In this document: positions 31,465-38,775 of the stretch, piece by piece | How positions within the stretch are numbered: position 1 is the first letter of the stretch | Layout of the letters: each line of letters opens with the position of its first letter | From: Pseudomonadota bacterium | GTDB lineage: Bacteria > Myxococcota_A > Polyangia > Polyangiales > Polyangiaceae | Direction of reading: 5' to 3' | NCBI GenBank assembly: GCA_023460875.1 | Contig: JAEWOQ010000250.1 | Span: 1-38,775 of the forward strand | Length of the DNA stretch: 38,775 nt | The notes under the pieces: generated by a model | The model's database searches: none | What the model was told of the DNA's origin: nothing | The model's input: only the letters and a program-made list of their open reading frames with translations | Position numbers and translations under genes: made by a program

Positions 31465-32840
31465 CCCCGCCCCGCTCGCTCGCTCTGTTCGTCGTTCCGG
31501 TCCTGCTCGTCTCCCGTGGCGCGCTCGCCCAGAACGCGGGGAACGGGGAGGTGAGTGACACCTCGCCCCAGGGAACCCAGGTGCGCGTGGGAGGGACCGT
31601 GGGGGGAGGCGTAGCGCCGCCGCCTGGGAATGGGAGCCTCGCTCCCGGGTCGAACCTGAACGCTCATTTGCCGTCCAGCGCCCAGCCGATGGTGGGGGAA
31701 CGCTCGGCGGATGGCTTCGACCTCGCGCCCCCCCAGGAGGGGGGTGGCATCATCACTGGGGGCGGCGGCGAGGAGGCGGCGGGCGACTCGCTCCATATCG
31801 GGAGCTTCAGCGGCTACGGTCGCCGACCTGCAGGTCAAGCGGAGCTCCACGTCGTGCGCCAGGGGGACACCCTCTGGGACCTATCGGGTCACTACCTGGG
31901 CAACACGTGGGCCTGGCCACAGCTCTGGAGCCTCAACCCGCAGGTGGAGAACCCCCACTGGATCTACCCGGGGGATCAGGTGCGGGTGCGCCAGTCGGGG
32001 TCGCAGACCGCCACGGCGACGGGAGCGCGAGCCCTCGACGCCCCCCTCGTCGCCCCACGCGCGGGCATCGGCGAAGGCACAGTCTTCTTGCGGGACCAGG
32101 GCTTCATCGGGGACCCCGAGGAGGACGTGTGGGGCGAGCTCGTCGGATCCGCCGAGGATCAGATGCTGCTGAGCTACGGCAACCAGGTCTATTTGCTGAT
32201 GCGCGAGGGGGTCGAGCCCCGGCTCGGTCAGCAGCTCACGGCCTTCCTCGAGGTGCGGCAGCCGGCGAACGTGCCGGGAGCCCGCCGTCCGCCGGGGGAA
32301 ATCGTGAAGATTTACGGGACCATTCGGGTGAACCAGTGGGATCCGGAGACGCGGGTGGCCCGGGGGGAGATCACGGAGGCCATCGACGTGATCGAGCGGG
32401 GGGTCAAGGTGGGGCCCGTCGGTCGCCGCTTCGATGTCGTCGCGGTCAAGCCGGCTCAGGCAGACGTCATCGCTCGGGTGCTGGCGAGCATCTATCCGCA
32501 CGTCTACGTCGCCCAAAACCAGGTGGTGTTCTTGGACAAGGGCTCGGAGGATGGGCTCGAGCCGGGGAACCGCATGAAGGTGGTGCGGCGAGGCGACCAG
32601 TGGCGTCGGGGGCTGAAGAACGCGCCCCGCACGGCCCGGGCGCGGATCCGCCTGGACTCTCCAGAGCTCGTGCCCAGCGAGATCACCCCGATCAAGGGGG
32701 ACGACGCGGACTTCCCCGACGAGGTGATCGGCGAGGTGCGCATCCTGCGGACGGAGAAATATAGCTCCGTGGCCCTGGTGATGGAGTCCAATCGTGAGCT
32801 CCTCGCCGGCGATCGGGTCGTGAGCGTCGCCGGTTACTGA
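31461..32840 (+). CDS. Secreted LysM-domain protein
   Basis: 459 residues with a signal peptide (SLALFVVPVLLVSRGALAQ, cleavage near 23) and no lipobox. Residues 30-125 are Gly/Pro-rich. A LysM domain occupies about 129-177: HVVRQGDTLWDLSGHYLGN ... WSLNPQVENPHWIYPGDQVRV, a peptidoglycan-binding module. The remaining 280 residues form a beta-rich part with KIYGTIRV and EITEAIDVIERG segments that I do not assign to a named domain; myxobacterial LysM proteins often carry such tails. Probably periplasmic or outer envelope. Coupled to the preceding lipoprotein gene, with 72 nt to the hemX-like gene. Confidence 0.88.
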   Translation: MTPPRSLALFVVPVLLVSRGALAQNAGNGEVSDTSPQGTQVRVGGTVGGGVAPPPGNGSLAPGSNLNAHLPSSAQPMVGERSADGFDLAPPQEGGGIITGGGGEEAAGDSLHIGSFSGYGRRPAGQAELHVVRQGDTLWDLSGHYLGNTWAWPQLWSLNPQVENPHWIYPGDQVRVRQSGSQTATATGARALDAPLVAPRAGIGEGTVFLRDQGFIGDPEEDVWGELVGSAEDQMLLSYGNQVYLLMREGVEPRLGQQLTAFLEVRQPANVPGARRPPGEIVKIYGTIRVNQWDPETRVARGEITEAIDVIERGVKVGPVGRRFDVVAVKPAQADVIARVLASIYPHVYVAQNQVVFLDKGSEDGLEPGNRMKVVRRGDQWRRGLKNAPRTARARIRLDSPELVPSEITPIKGDDADFPDEVIGEVRILRTEKYSSVALVMESNRELLAGDRVVSVAGY

Positions 32841-32912
32841 GTCCCCCCTGCTCTGGGCTCAGCTGCGTGGTACGTCTGGGGCGTCCGCGCTACGGTGCGG
32901 CGCCCAGCCCCC

Positions 32913-33734
32913 ATGGACCAGCTCGCCAACATCGCCTTCACCCTCGGGGTGATCGCCTATTCGGTCGCGGCGACCCTCTTCTTCATCGACCTCGCGCGCC
33001 GCGACGGCGTCGCTCCTGGAGCGCGCTGGGCGCCGCGGATGTTGGCGCTGGGCGCGATCTGTCACGGCGCCCACGTGGTCTTCGCCTCCCTGTTCTCGAG
33101 GGTGTGTCCCGTGGAGAGCATCCATTTTTCCCTCAGCCTGGCCGCGCTGGTCGCCGCGGTGGCGTACCTGTGGCTCCGGGCCCGGCGTGGCCTCGGAGCC
33201 ATCGGGGTGTTCGTGGCGCCCCTGGCCCTCACCTTCCTCGTGGCTGCCCAGTTCGTGGGAGACAACGGGCCCCCCGCGGGGCTGTCCAGGACGCTGCTGG
33301 CGCTGCACATCACCAGCAACATCGTGGGACTCGGCTTCGTGCTCCTCGCCGGGGCGGCGTCGGTGTTCTATTTGGTTCAGGAACAGCGGCTCAAGGAGAA
33401 GCGCGCCCCACTCGCGGGAGGTCGCATGCCGGCGCTGACCGCCTTGGAGAGCACCGAGCACCGGCTGTTGTTGATCGGATTTCCGCTGCTCACCTTCGGG
33501 GTAGTGTCGGGTGCGTTGTTTTTTGCTCAGATCGGGCCCGTGGGGAGCGCGTCGTTCCTGCGGACCGCCCTCGGGTATCTCACTTGGTTCTTGGTGGCTG
33601 GGGTGCTGACGATGCGCGCTCTGGCGGGATGGCGTGGACGGCGCATGGCCTACGGTACCCTGGCGGGCGTGGTGTGTGTGTCCCTCATGCTCGTGTTCTA
33701 CGCCGTTCGATCGATGGTGGGGGCTGGGACGTGA
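32913..33734 (+). CDS. HemX/CcsA-type cytochrome c assembly family membrane protein
   Basis: 273 residues with eight hydrophobic segments. It resembles the cytochrome c assembly (CcsA/CcmC) family: an early tyrosine/aspartate-bearing TM (GVIAYSVAATLFFIDLARR), HITSNIVGLGFVLLAGAASVFYLVQEQRLK, and HRLLLIGFPLLTFGVVSGALFFAQ. The tryptophan-rich WWD haem-handling motif of true CcsA/CcmC is not visible, which fits the HemX branch that accompanies hemA and may control its level. The stop overlaps the hemA GTG. ATG 32913 is preferred over GTG 32895; neither has a clear ribosome-binding site. Confidence 0.85.
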   Translation: MDQLANIAFTLGVIAYSVAATLFFIDLARRDGVAPGARWAPRMLALGAICHGAHVVFASLFSRVCPVESIHFSLSLAALVAAVAYLWLRARRGLGAIGVFVAPLALTFLVAAQFVGDNGPPAGLSRTLLALHITSNIVGLGFVLLAGAASVFYLVQEQRLKEKRAPLAGGRMPALTALESTEHRLLLIGFPLLTFGVVSGALFFAQIGPVGSASFLRTALGYLTWFLVAGVLTMRALAGWRGRRMAYGTLAGVVCVSLMLVFYAVRSMVGAGT

Positions 33735-35152
33735 TCGTCGTCGTCGGCCTCTCCCACCGCACGGCGCCCATCGACGTGCGGGAGCGCTTCGCCCTCCCCG
33801 AGTCCGAGGTGTGCGTCTTCCTACGAGAGTTGGTGGCGCGGGCCGAGGTGCGCGAGGCGTTCGTCGTCTCCACCTGCAATCGCGTCGAGGTGATCGCCGC
33901 AGGCGTGGATGGGGCGACGGAGTCGCTGGAGCGCGCGGCGCTCGCCTGCCGTGAGATCCTGTCCGGTCGCGGCGAGGGCATCGAGCGGCACCTCTACATG
34001 TACATGGGCGCGCCGGCGGTCCAACACCTGTTCCGGGTGGCCTCGTCCCTCGACTCTCTGGTGCTCGGTGAGCCTCAGATCCTCGGCCAGCTGAAGCAAG
34101 CCTTCGAGCGGGCGCGCCTCGAGGGGACCTTGGGGCCCGTACTCCACCGCACCTTCCCCCGCGCCATCCGGACCGCCAAGCGCGTCCGCAACGAGACGGC
34201 GATCGGCACGGGACAGGTATCGGTGCCGACCGCGGCGGTCGACCTCGCCCGGCAAATCTTCGGGGAGCTCCAGGGGCGACAGGTGGTCCTGATCGGCTCG
34301 GGGGAGATGGGACGCATCGTCGCGCGGCTGTTCCGGGATGCCGGCGCCGAGCTGACCGTGTTCGCCCGTCGCAGTGAGGCTGCCGAGAAGCTGGCGCGCG
34401 AGGTGCGGGGCACGGGGCGGCTCGTGGAGGAGCTACCGGATGGACTGGTGCGGGCCGACATCGTCGTCAGCAGCACGAGCGCTCCGCACTACGTCATCTC
34501 TGAGAGCATGCTCCAGAACGTGCGCAAAGCGCGCAGAGGGCGGAGCCTGTTTCTGATCGATCTGGCGGTGCCGCGGGACATCGAGCCGACCGTGGGACGC
34601 CTCGAGAGCGTCTTCCTCTACAACATCGACGATCTCGCCCACGTCGTGGAAGAGTCGCGCTCCGGGCGGCTCCGGGAAGCCCAACACGCGGAGGGGATCC
34701 TCGAGGAGGAGGCGCGGGGCTTCGAGCGCTGGGTGGACGCCGAACAGGCGACGCCCGTCATCAAGGCCCTGCGAGCCCGCCTGCGCAGCGCCATGGAGAT
34801 CGAGGTCGAGCGGAGCTTCCGCGGCAAGCTGCGGGATCTCGGCCCCGAGCATCGGGCGGCCGTGGTCAAGATGCTCGACGCCACGCTCAATCGAATGCTC
34901 CATCACCCCACGCAGAGGTTGCGTGAGGAGGCCACCAGCGAGGACGGGATCTCCCTCGAGCAGGTGGCGGAGACCCTCGACGAGCTGTTCGACCTGTCCG
35001 GGGTGGAGCCCTCCGCCCTCGAGAAGGGCTCCCTTCGGCCGCCGATGTTCGAGAGCGGTGAGCGACCGGTCGAGGCCGAGAGAACCTTCGAGGAGCTGCC
35101 CTCCGAGTCGGCGGCGCAGCTGTCCTCCTGGCGGCGCGCCACCGGGAACTGA
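33731..35152 (+). CDS. hemA: Glutamyl-tRNA reductase
   Basis: 473 residues. It catalyses the first committed step of C5 tetrapyrrole synthesis, reducing glutamyl-tRNA(Glu) to glutamate-1-semialdehyde with NADPH. Family landmarks: GLSHRTAPIDVRE at the N-terminus, the nucleophile Cys49 in STCNRVEV, SLVLGEPQILGQ, the Rossmann motif LIGSGEMG, and DLAVPRDIEP. The C-terminal helical dimerisation domain is present, then an acidic tail of about 50 residues longer than usual. The start is a GTG overlapping the hemX-like stop (GTGA), so expression is coupled. hemC follows after 155 nt. Confidence 0.97.
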   Translation: MIVVVGLSHRTAPIDVRERFALPESEVCVFLRELVARAEVREAFVVSTCNRVEVIAAGVDGATESLERAALACREILSGRGEGIERHLYMYMGAPAVQHLFRVASSLDSLVLGEPQILGQLKQAFERARLEGTLGPVLHRTFPRAIRTAKRVRNETAIGTGQVSVPTAAVDLARQIFGELQGRQVVLIGSGEMGRIVARLFRDAGAELTVFARRSEAAEKLAREVRGTGRLVEELPDGLVRADIVVSSTSAPHYVISESMLQNVRKARRGRSLFLIDLAVPRDIEPTVGRLESVFLYNIDDLAHVVEESRSGRLREAQHAEGILEEEARGFERWVDAEQATPVIKALRARLRSAMEIEVERSFRGKLRDLGPEHRAAVVKMLDATLNRMLHHPTQRLREEATSEDGISLEQVAETLDELFDLSGVEPSALEKGSLRPPMFESGERPVEAERTFEELPSESAAQLSSWRRATGN

Positions 35153-35246
35153 AATGTCGCGCCGCGCGGCAGGGCAACCGCACGGCGATGTGCCCGGGGC
35201 GATGTGCGGCGGTGCAACGACGCAGCCCGGTGACGGGCAGCGTGTT

Positions 35247-35272
35247 GGTACGGCGTGGTGGTACGGCGTGGT
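35247..35272. repeat. 13-bp tandem duplication between hemA and hemC
   Basis: GGTACGGCGTGGT is repeated exactly at 35247-35259 and 35260-35272, just upstream of the proposed hemC promoter. A 10-bp palindrome, GCCGCGCGGC, lies earlier in the gap at 35161-35170. Confidence 0.9.
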
Positions 35273-35289
35273 GGTGCTCGCGCCGTCGT

Positions 35290-35298
35290 TGATCTAAG
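35290..35298 (+). promoter_or_regulatory. Candidate extended -10 promoter of hemC
   Basis: TGATCTAAG (TGn plus TCTAAG at 35293-35298) lies 9 nt before the hemC ATG at 35308, with no obvious -35. It is the same layout as purU and the 36274 gene, and suggests hemC can be transcribed independently of hemA. Confidence 0.4.
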
Positions 35299-35307
35299 CA
35301 CCTCTGC

Positions 35308-36213
35308 ATGAGCCGTCGCATCGTCGTGGCCACTCGCAAGAGCGAGCTCGCGCTGGCCCAGTGTCGAGCCTGGATCGCCGAGCTGGTCGGCCTGCACCCG
35401 GGCTTGGAGGTCGAGGAGCTGCACGTGGTGACCACGGGCGATCGGATCACGGATCGTCCGCTGGCGGAGATCGGTGGCAAAGGGCTGTTCCTCAAGGAGA
35501 TCGAGGAGGCCCTCGTCGATGGCCGGGCGGACCTGGCGGTGCACTCGATGAAGGACGTCCCCCCCGAGCTGCACCCCGCGTTGACGATCGGCTGTGTCCC
35601 CGAGCGGGAAGATCCACGGGACGTGCTCGTGAGCCGCACGGGAGTGCCTCTCGCCGGCTTGCCCGCTGGCACGCGCATCGGCACGTCCTCCCTGCGTCGG
35701 GCAGTGCAGGCGCGGCAGGTCAACCCTCAGGTGGAGGTCGTCCCCTTGCGCGGCAACGTTGGGACGCGGATCCGCAAGTGCCGTGAGGGGATCGTCGACG
35801 CGGTGCTCCTGGCTCGAGCGGGCATCAATCGCCTGGGCCTGGGCCACGAGGTGACCGAAGATCTCGCCCCTGAGCTGCTCTTGCCCGCCGTCGGGCAGGG
35901 GGCGCTCGCCATCGAACATCGAGCCGAGGACGATGAGCTGCGGGAGCTCCTCGCGCCCCTGCAACACCACGATACGCTCATCACCGTGGAAGCCGAGCGC
36001 GGCGTCATGGCCACCGTCGAGGGTGACTGCAAGACTCCAGTGGCGGCGTTTGCTCTGCGGGACGGGGACCAGCTCTGGCTGCGGGGCCTCCTCGCGGCTC
36101 CCGATGGCACCCAGCTGCGTCGCGCGGAGACGCGCGTGCCGTGGCCTCACGCGAGCACGGACGCTGGGCGGATCGGCCGCGAGCTCGGCGCCCGCCTCGT
36201 AGCCGGAGCCTGA
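35308..36213 (+). CDS. hemC: Hydroxymethylbilane synthase (porphobilinogen deaminase)
   Basis: 301 residues. It polymerises four porphobilinogens to hydroxymethylbilane on a dipyrromethane cofactor. The cofactor cysteine is Cys241 (VEGDCKTPVAA), the catalytic aspartate Asp83 (HSMKDVP), and the N-terminal RKSELALAQ and GGKGLFLKEIE motifs are complete; TSSLRR and LRGNVGTR bind the growing chain. Normal length. It lies 155 nt after hemA with its own possible promoter. hemD and hemB are not in the window. Confidence 0.97.
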   Translation: MSRRIVVATRKSELALAQCRAWIAELVGLHPGLEVEELHVVTTGDRITDRPLAEIGGKGLFLKEIEEALVDGRADLAVHSMKDVPPELHPALTIGCVPEREDPRDVLVSRTGVPLAGLPAGTRIGTSSLRRAVQARQVNPQVEVVPLRGNVGTRIRKCREGIVDAVLLARAGINRLGLGHEVTEDLAPELLLPAVGQGALAIEHRAEDDELRELLAPLQHHDTLITVEAERGVMATVEGDCKTPVAAFALRDGDQLWLRGLLAAPDGTQLRRAETRVPWPHASTDAGRIGRELGARLVAGA

Positions 36214-36257
36214 TTCCCGCGTCCTGGTACGTTCCCCCATTGCGGTGCGCGGTTGCG

Positions 36258-36266
36258 TGATAAAGT
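36258..36266 (+). promoter_or_regulatory. Extended -10 promoter of the 36274 lipoprotein gene
   Basis: TGATAAAGT (TGn plus TAAAGT at 36261-36266) is 7 nt before the ATG at 36274. The stretch from the -10 to the ATG is nearly identical to that of purU (TGATA-[T/A]-AGT then a CGCGCC run then ATG). Confidence 0.5.
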
Positions 36267-36273
36267 GCGCGCC

Positions 36274-36879
36274 ATGTTCCTGCGTGGCTACCTACGTCCC
36301 AGCTTGCTCCTCGCCCTTGCCCTCCCCGCGACGACCCTCGTCGCCTGTGGTGGATCCCAAGGACCGAAAACCTCCATCGAAGTCCAGGGCGGCGAGATGC
36401 CCGAGGGCGGCAAATGGCACGGCGTCTACTACAGCCAGACCTACGGCTATCTGCACCTCGTCGAAGGGAGCGGTGACAAGATCACGGGCGCCTGGCGCAC
36501 GGTCGCTGGCGACAAGTGGGGAGAGCTCTTCGGTGAGACGAAGGGTGACGTGCTCGAGTACGAGTGGAAGGAGCACAAGATCGGCATGATCGGCCCGAAC
36601 GCGACGGTCGAGGGCCGGGGATACTTCCGGTACGTCGTGCCGGACGACGTGCAGCCCCACGAGATCCGGGGCGAGTGGGGCCTCGACAGCAACAACGCTG
36701 GCCATACCTGGACCGCGTTGAAGCAGAACAACATGGAGCCCGATCCCAAGAGCGTACGCCCGGACGAGCTCGAGAGCCGCACCGGCGCCGAAGGCTGGGA
36801 TGGGACCGCCACCGATCCGGACGTGACCACGGAAGAGGCTCCGCCGCCCGCCGAGCCCTCCGACGAGGACGGAGAATAA
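36274..36879 (+). CDS. Uncharacterised lipoprotein, 201 residues
   Basis: From the ATG at 36274 the signal peptide RPSLLLALALPATTLVACGG has a good lipobox (LVAC). A GTG at 36253 would overlap the proposed promoter. The mature part (about 45-150) is a compact beta-rich, aromatic domain: GKWHGVYYSQTYGYLHL, GAWRTVAGDKWGELFGE, RGEWGLDSNNAGHTW. The tail is acidic and Pro-rich. The repeated W/G/E pattern looks like a small beta-barrel or lipocalin-like module, but I assign no family. Its stop is 7 nt before the gcvPB start, so the two are probably co-transcribed, an unexpected partner for a glycine-cleavage gene. Confidence 0.85.
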   Translation: MFLRGYLRPSLLLALALPATTLVACGGSQGPKTSIEVQGGEMPEGGKWHGVYYSQTYGYLHLVEGSGDKITGAWRTVAGDKWGELFGETKGDVLEYEWKEHKIGMIGPNATVEGRGYFRYVVPDDVQPHEIRGEWGLDSNNAGHTWTALKQNNMEPDPKSVRPDELESRTGAEGWDGTATDPDVTTEEAPPPAEPSDEDGE

Positions 36880-36886
36880 GGCGGCC

Positions 36887-38416
36887 GTGCCCGGCGTTGC
36901 CTCTCCCGGTCTGCAGTTCGACGAGCCGCCGATTTTCGAGCGAGGCGCGCCAGGTCGCACAGCCTTGTCCATCGAGGAGCTCGACGTCCCGGAGGTGGAC
37001 GTGGACGCGGAGCTCGGCGCCCTGCGCCGGAGAGAGCCCGCAGGGTTCCCAGAGGTGAGCGAGCCGGAGGCGTTCCGCCACTTCGTGCGGCTCAGTCAGT
37101 GGAATTTCTCCATCGACACTCAGTTCTACCCCTTGGGGTCGTGCACCATGAAGCACAACCCCAAGGTGAACGAGTGGGCGGCTCGTCTCGAGGGGTTCGC
37201 TGGCCTCCACCCGCTGACACCGCCGCACCTCGCCCAGGGAGCCCTGCAGCTCATGGTGTCTCTGCAGGAGCTCCTGTCGGAGATCGTCGGCCTCGACGGG
37301 GTGTCCTTGCAGCCCGCCGCAGGCGCGCAGGGGGAGCTCACGGGCCTGATGATGATCCGGGCCTACCACCAGGCCCAGGGGCGCTCGCCCCGCAAGATGT
37401 TCATCCCTGACAGCGCTCACGGCACCAACCCGGCGAGCTGCGCGCTGAACGGGTTCGAGGCGGTGCCGTTCCCCGCGGGCGATCGGGGCATCGTCGAGGT
37501 GGAGACCTTCGCCCGTGCCCTCGACGCGGCGGGCGACGATGTCGCCGGCCTGATGATCACGAACCCGAACACGCTGGGTCTCTACGAGACCGCGATGCCG
37601 GAGCTGTCCCGCCTGGTCCACGAGCGGGGCGGCCTCGTCTACGGCGACGGCGCGAACCTCAATGCCGTGCTGGGGCGTGCGCGCCCAGGTGACGCTGGGG
37701 TGGACGTGATGCAGTTCAATCTGCACAAGACCTTCACGACGCCCCACGGTGGTGGGGGGCCGGGCTCAGGGCCCGTGGCGTTCCGATCCATCCTCGAGCC
37801 CTATCAGCCCGTCCCTGTAGTGCGGCGCGATGGCGAGATGTGCGTCATCGATGAGGCGCGCGCGCTCTCCGTCGGGAGGGTGCGCTCCTTCTTCGGCAAC
37901 TTCGGGATGATGGTGCGCGCCTACACGTACATCCGCGAGCTCGGGCCCGAAGGTCTCGCGGCGGTCAGTGACATGGCCGTGCTGAACGCCAACTACTTGG
38001 CCGCTCGCATCAGCGAGCTGTTCCCCCTTGGCTACACGACTCCCGCGCTGCACGAGGCGGTGTTCACGGACCGGGAGCTCGAGCAGGCGACGGGGGTGAA
38101 GACCCTCGACGTCGCGAAGCGGCTCATCGACTACGGCTTCCACCCCCCGACCGTTTACTTCCCCCTCGTGGTGCGCGGGGCTCTGATGGTGGAGCCTACG
38201 GAGACCGAGACGAAGCAGACCCTCGACGCGTTCGTGGCTGCCCTCGCGGCGATCAAGGAAGAAGCCGCTCGAGAGCCGCAGCTCGTGAAGACGGCGCCGC
38301 ACCTCACGCGCCTCGGGCGCCTCGACGAAGCCCGCGCCGCGCGGCGTCCGCGCCTGCGTTGGACGGCTGACCCGAGCGCAGAGTCGATCCCTGGCTCTCC
38401 GCGCAGCTCGTCCTGA
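36887..38416 (+). CDS. gcvPB: Glycine dehydrogenase (decarboxylating) subunit 2
   Basis: 509 residues. It is the PLP-bearing half of the two-subunit P-protein of the glycine cleavage system, which decarboxylates glycine and passes the aminomethyl group to GcvH. Motifs: FYPLGSCTMKHNPKVNE, LQPAAGAQGELTGL, DSAHGTNPAS, MITNPNTLGLYE, and the PLP lysine K281 in NLHKTFTTPHGGGGPGSGP. An Arg/Ser-rich tail of about 40 residues is extra. The GTG start has AAGG about 5 nt upstream. GcvPA, GcvT and GcvH are not in the window, and the usual gcvPA partner does not precede it. Confidence 0.96.
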   Translation: MPGVASPGLQFDEPPIFERGAPGRTALSIEELDVPEVDVDAELGALRRREPAGFPEVSEPEAFRHFVRLSQWNFSIDTQFYPLGSCTMKHNPKVNEWAARLEGFAGLHPLTPPHLAQGALQLMVSLQELLSEIVGLDGVSLQPAAGAQGELTGLMMIRAYHQAQGRSPRKMFIPDSAHGTNPASCALNGFEAVPFPAGDRGIVEVETFARALDAAGDDVAGLMITNPNTLGLYETAMPELSRLVHERGGLVYGDGANLNAVLGRARPGDAGVDVMQFNLHKTFTTPHGGGGPGSGPVAFRSILEPYQPVPVVRRDGEMCVIDEARALSVGRVRSFFGNFGMMVRAYTYIRELGPEGLAAVSDMAVLNANYLAARISELFPLGYTTPALHEAVFTDRELEQATGVKTLDVAKRLIDYGFHPPTVYFPLVVRGALMVEPTETETKQTLDAFVAALAAIKEEAAREPQLVKTAPHLTRLGRLDEARAARRPRLRWTADPSAESIPGSPRSSS

Positions 38417-38445
38417 GCGCGCGCGGCGGGCCCGGCCAGCACGTC

Positions 38446-38526
38446 GCTGCGGCGCATGATGGCGCTGCGGCGCATGATGGCGCTGCGGCGCGTGATGGGC
38501 TGCGGCGCGTGATGGGCTGCGGCGCG
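38446..38526. repeat. 17-18-bp tandem repeat, about 4.6 copies
   Basis: GCTGCGGCGCATGATGGC occurs at 38446-38463 and 38464-38481. GCTGCGGCGCGTGATGG occurs at 38482-38498 and 38499-38515, and a partial copy follows from 38516. The first two and the next two copies are identical in pairs, which suggests recent stepwise duplication. It starts 30 nt after the gcvPB stop. Confidence 0.92.
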
Positions 38527-38591
38527 GCTCACCGAAGGACCCGGACCGAAAAACCGGAGCGGCGTCCGCCCTGCTCAGCGCTGGCGGGAGA

Positions 38592-38627
38592 CCTCGGGTG
38601 TCCCCCCTCGGGTGTCCCCTCGGGTGT
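38592..38627. repeat. 12-14-bp tandem repeat, three copies
   Basis: CCTCGGGTGTCCCC-type units start at 38592, 38606 and 38618, with small length differences and a truncated last copy. It lies in the gap before the last gene. No gene is seen between 38417 and 38690. Confidence 0.8.
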
Positions 38628-38690
38628 AGGGGGCTGTACGGGCATGTTGGCTGGCCTGTCGGGGCCATGCGTGTCAGTACGAAGGATAGG

Positions 38691-38775
38691 ATGCCTCGTC
38701 TCTACCCCCTCCTCCTCCTCGCGCTGACCGCGGTCGCGTGCGATCGCGTGGGAGAGCGTCCGCAGGGCGAGGCGG
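38691..38775 (+). CDS. Start of a lipoprotein gene, truncated by window edge
   Basis: Only 28 codons are visible from ATG 38691: MPRLYPLLLLALTAVACDR and a polar stretch. The signal peptide has a good lipobox (TAVAC). AAGGA at 38682-38686 supports this start over the in-frame ATG at 38667. Function cannot be judged. Confidence 0.65.
   Translation, partial: MPRLYPLLLLALTAVACDRVGERPQGEA

Noticed and set aside
38446..38526. CRISPR-like array
   Set aside because: The copies are contiguous with no unique spacers, so it is a simple tandem repeat.
1..38775. A mobile element or defence island
   Set aside because: No transposase, integrase, restriction, toxin-antitoxin or phage gene was recognised, and composition and strand use look uniform.

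Overview
The window is very GC-rich, gene-dense bacterial chromosome. It has no rRNA, tRNA, transposase, integrase, phage gene or CRISPR array that I can see. A giant Ser/Thr kinase-ATPase-TPR protein, a pseudokinase fused to GYF_2-like and DUF4388-like domains, and many small uncharacterised lipoproteins suggest a deltaproteobacterial predator or soil bacterium of the Myxococcota, probably the Polyangia side. That placement is inference from gene content; no marker phylogeny was possible.

Layout, left to right. 1-4046 (-): 3'-truncated kinase/AAA/TPR regulator. 4192-6936 (+): glyA and a PLP aminotransferase. 7022-11068: a GlsB-type small membrane protein (-), a CPBP-protease-like membrane protein (+), a pseudokinase (+) and a lipoprotein with a superoxide dismutase fold but few metal ligands (-). 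11219-12583 (+): patatin-like phospholipase. 12688-18378 (+): a complete, tightly overlapping mrpABCDEFG Na+/H+ antiporter operon. 18471-19640 (+): phosphodiester-glycosidase-like lipoprotein. 19754-21100 (-): astB, divergent from purU (21195-22082, +). 22218-28804 (-): glgX-treY-treZ, the pathway from glycogen to trehalose. 29069-30834 (-): pssA coupled to a thioredoxin/glutaredoxin-like protein. 30910-36213 (+): lipoprotein, LysM protein, hemX-like/ccsA protein, hemA and hemC. 36274-38416 (+): lipoprotein and gcvPB. 38691-end (+): start of another lipoprotein.

Functional themes. One-carbon and glycine metabolism appears three times (glyA, purU, gcvPB), but at separate loci. Osmotic, salt and envelope physiology is represented by mrp, trehalose synthesis, pssA, GlsB and LysM. 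Early tetrapyrrole synthesis (hemA, hemC) sits behind a hemX-like membrane protein. Signalling is represented by one probably active kinase and one clear pseudokinase.

The most interesting things I found are: a recurring promoter layout with the -10 element only 6-10 nt upstream of the start codon, implying leaderless mRNAs, including a compact back-to-back pair at 30835-30909; the pseudokinase architecture; the SOD-fold lipoprotein with an eroded metal site; and an N-terminally short MrpE. I found no convincing new defence or mobile system. Most genes are recognisable housekeeping or envelope functions. All domain and promoter assignments are by eye, without database or structure searches.
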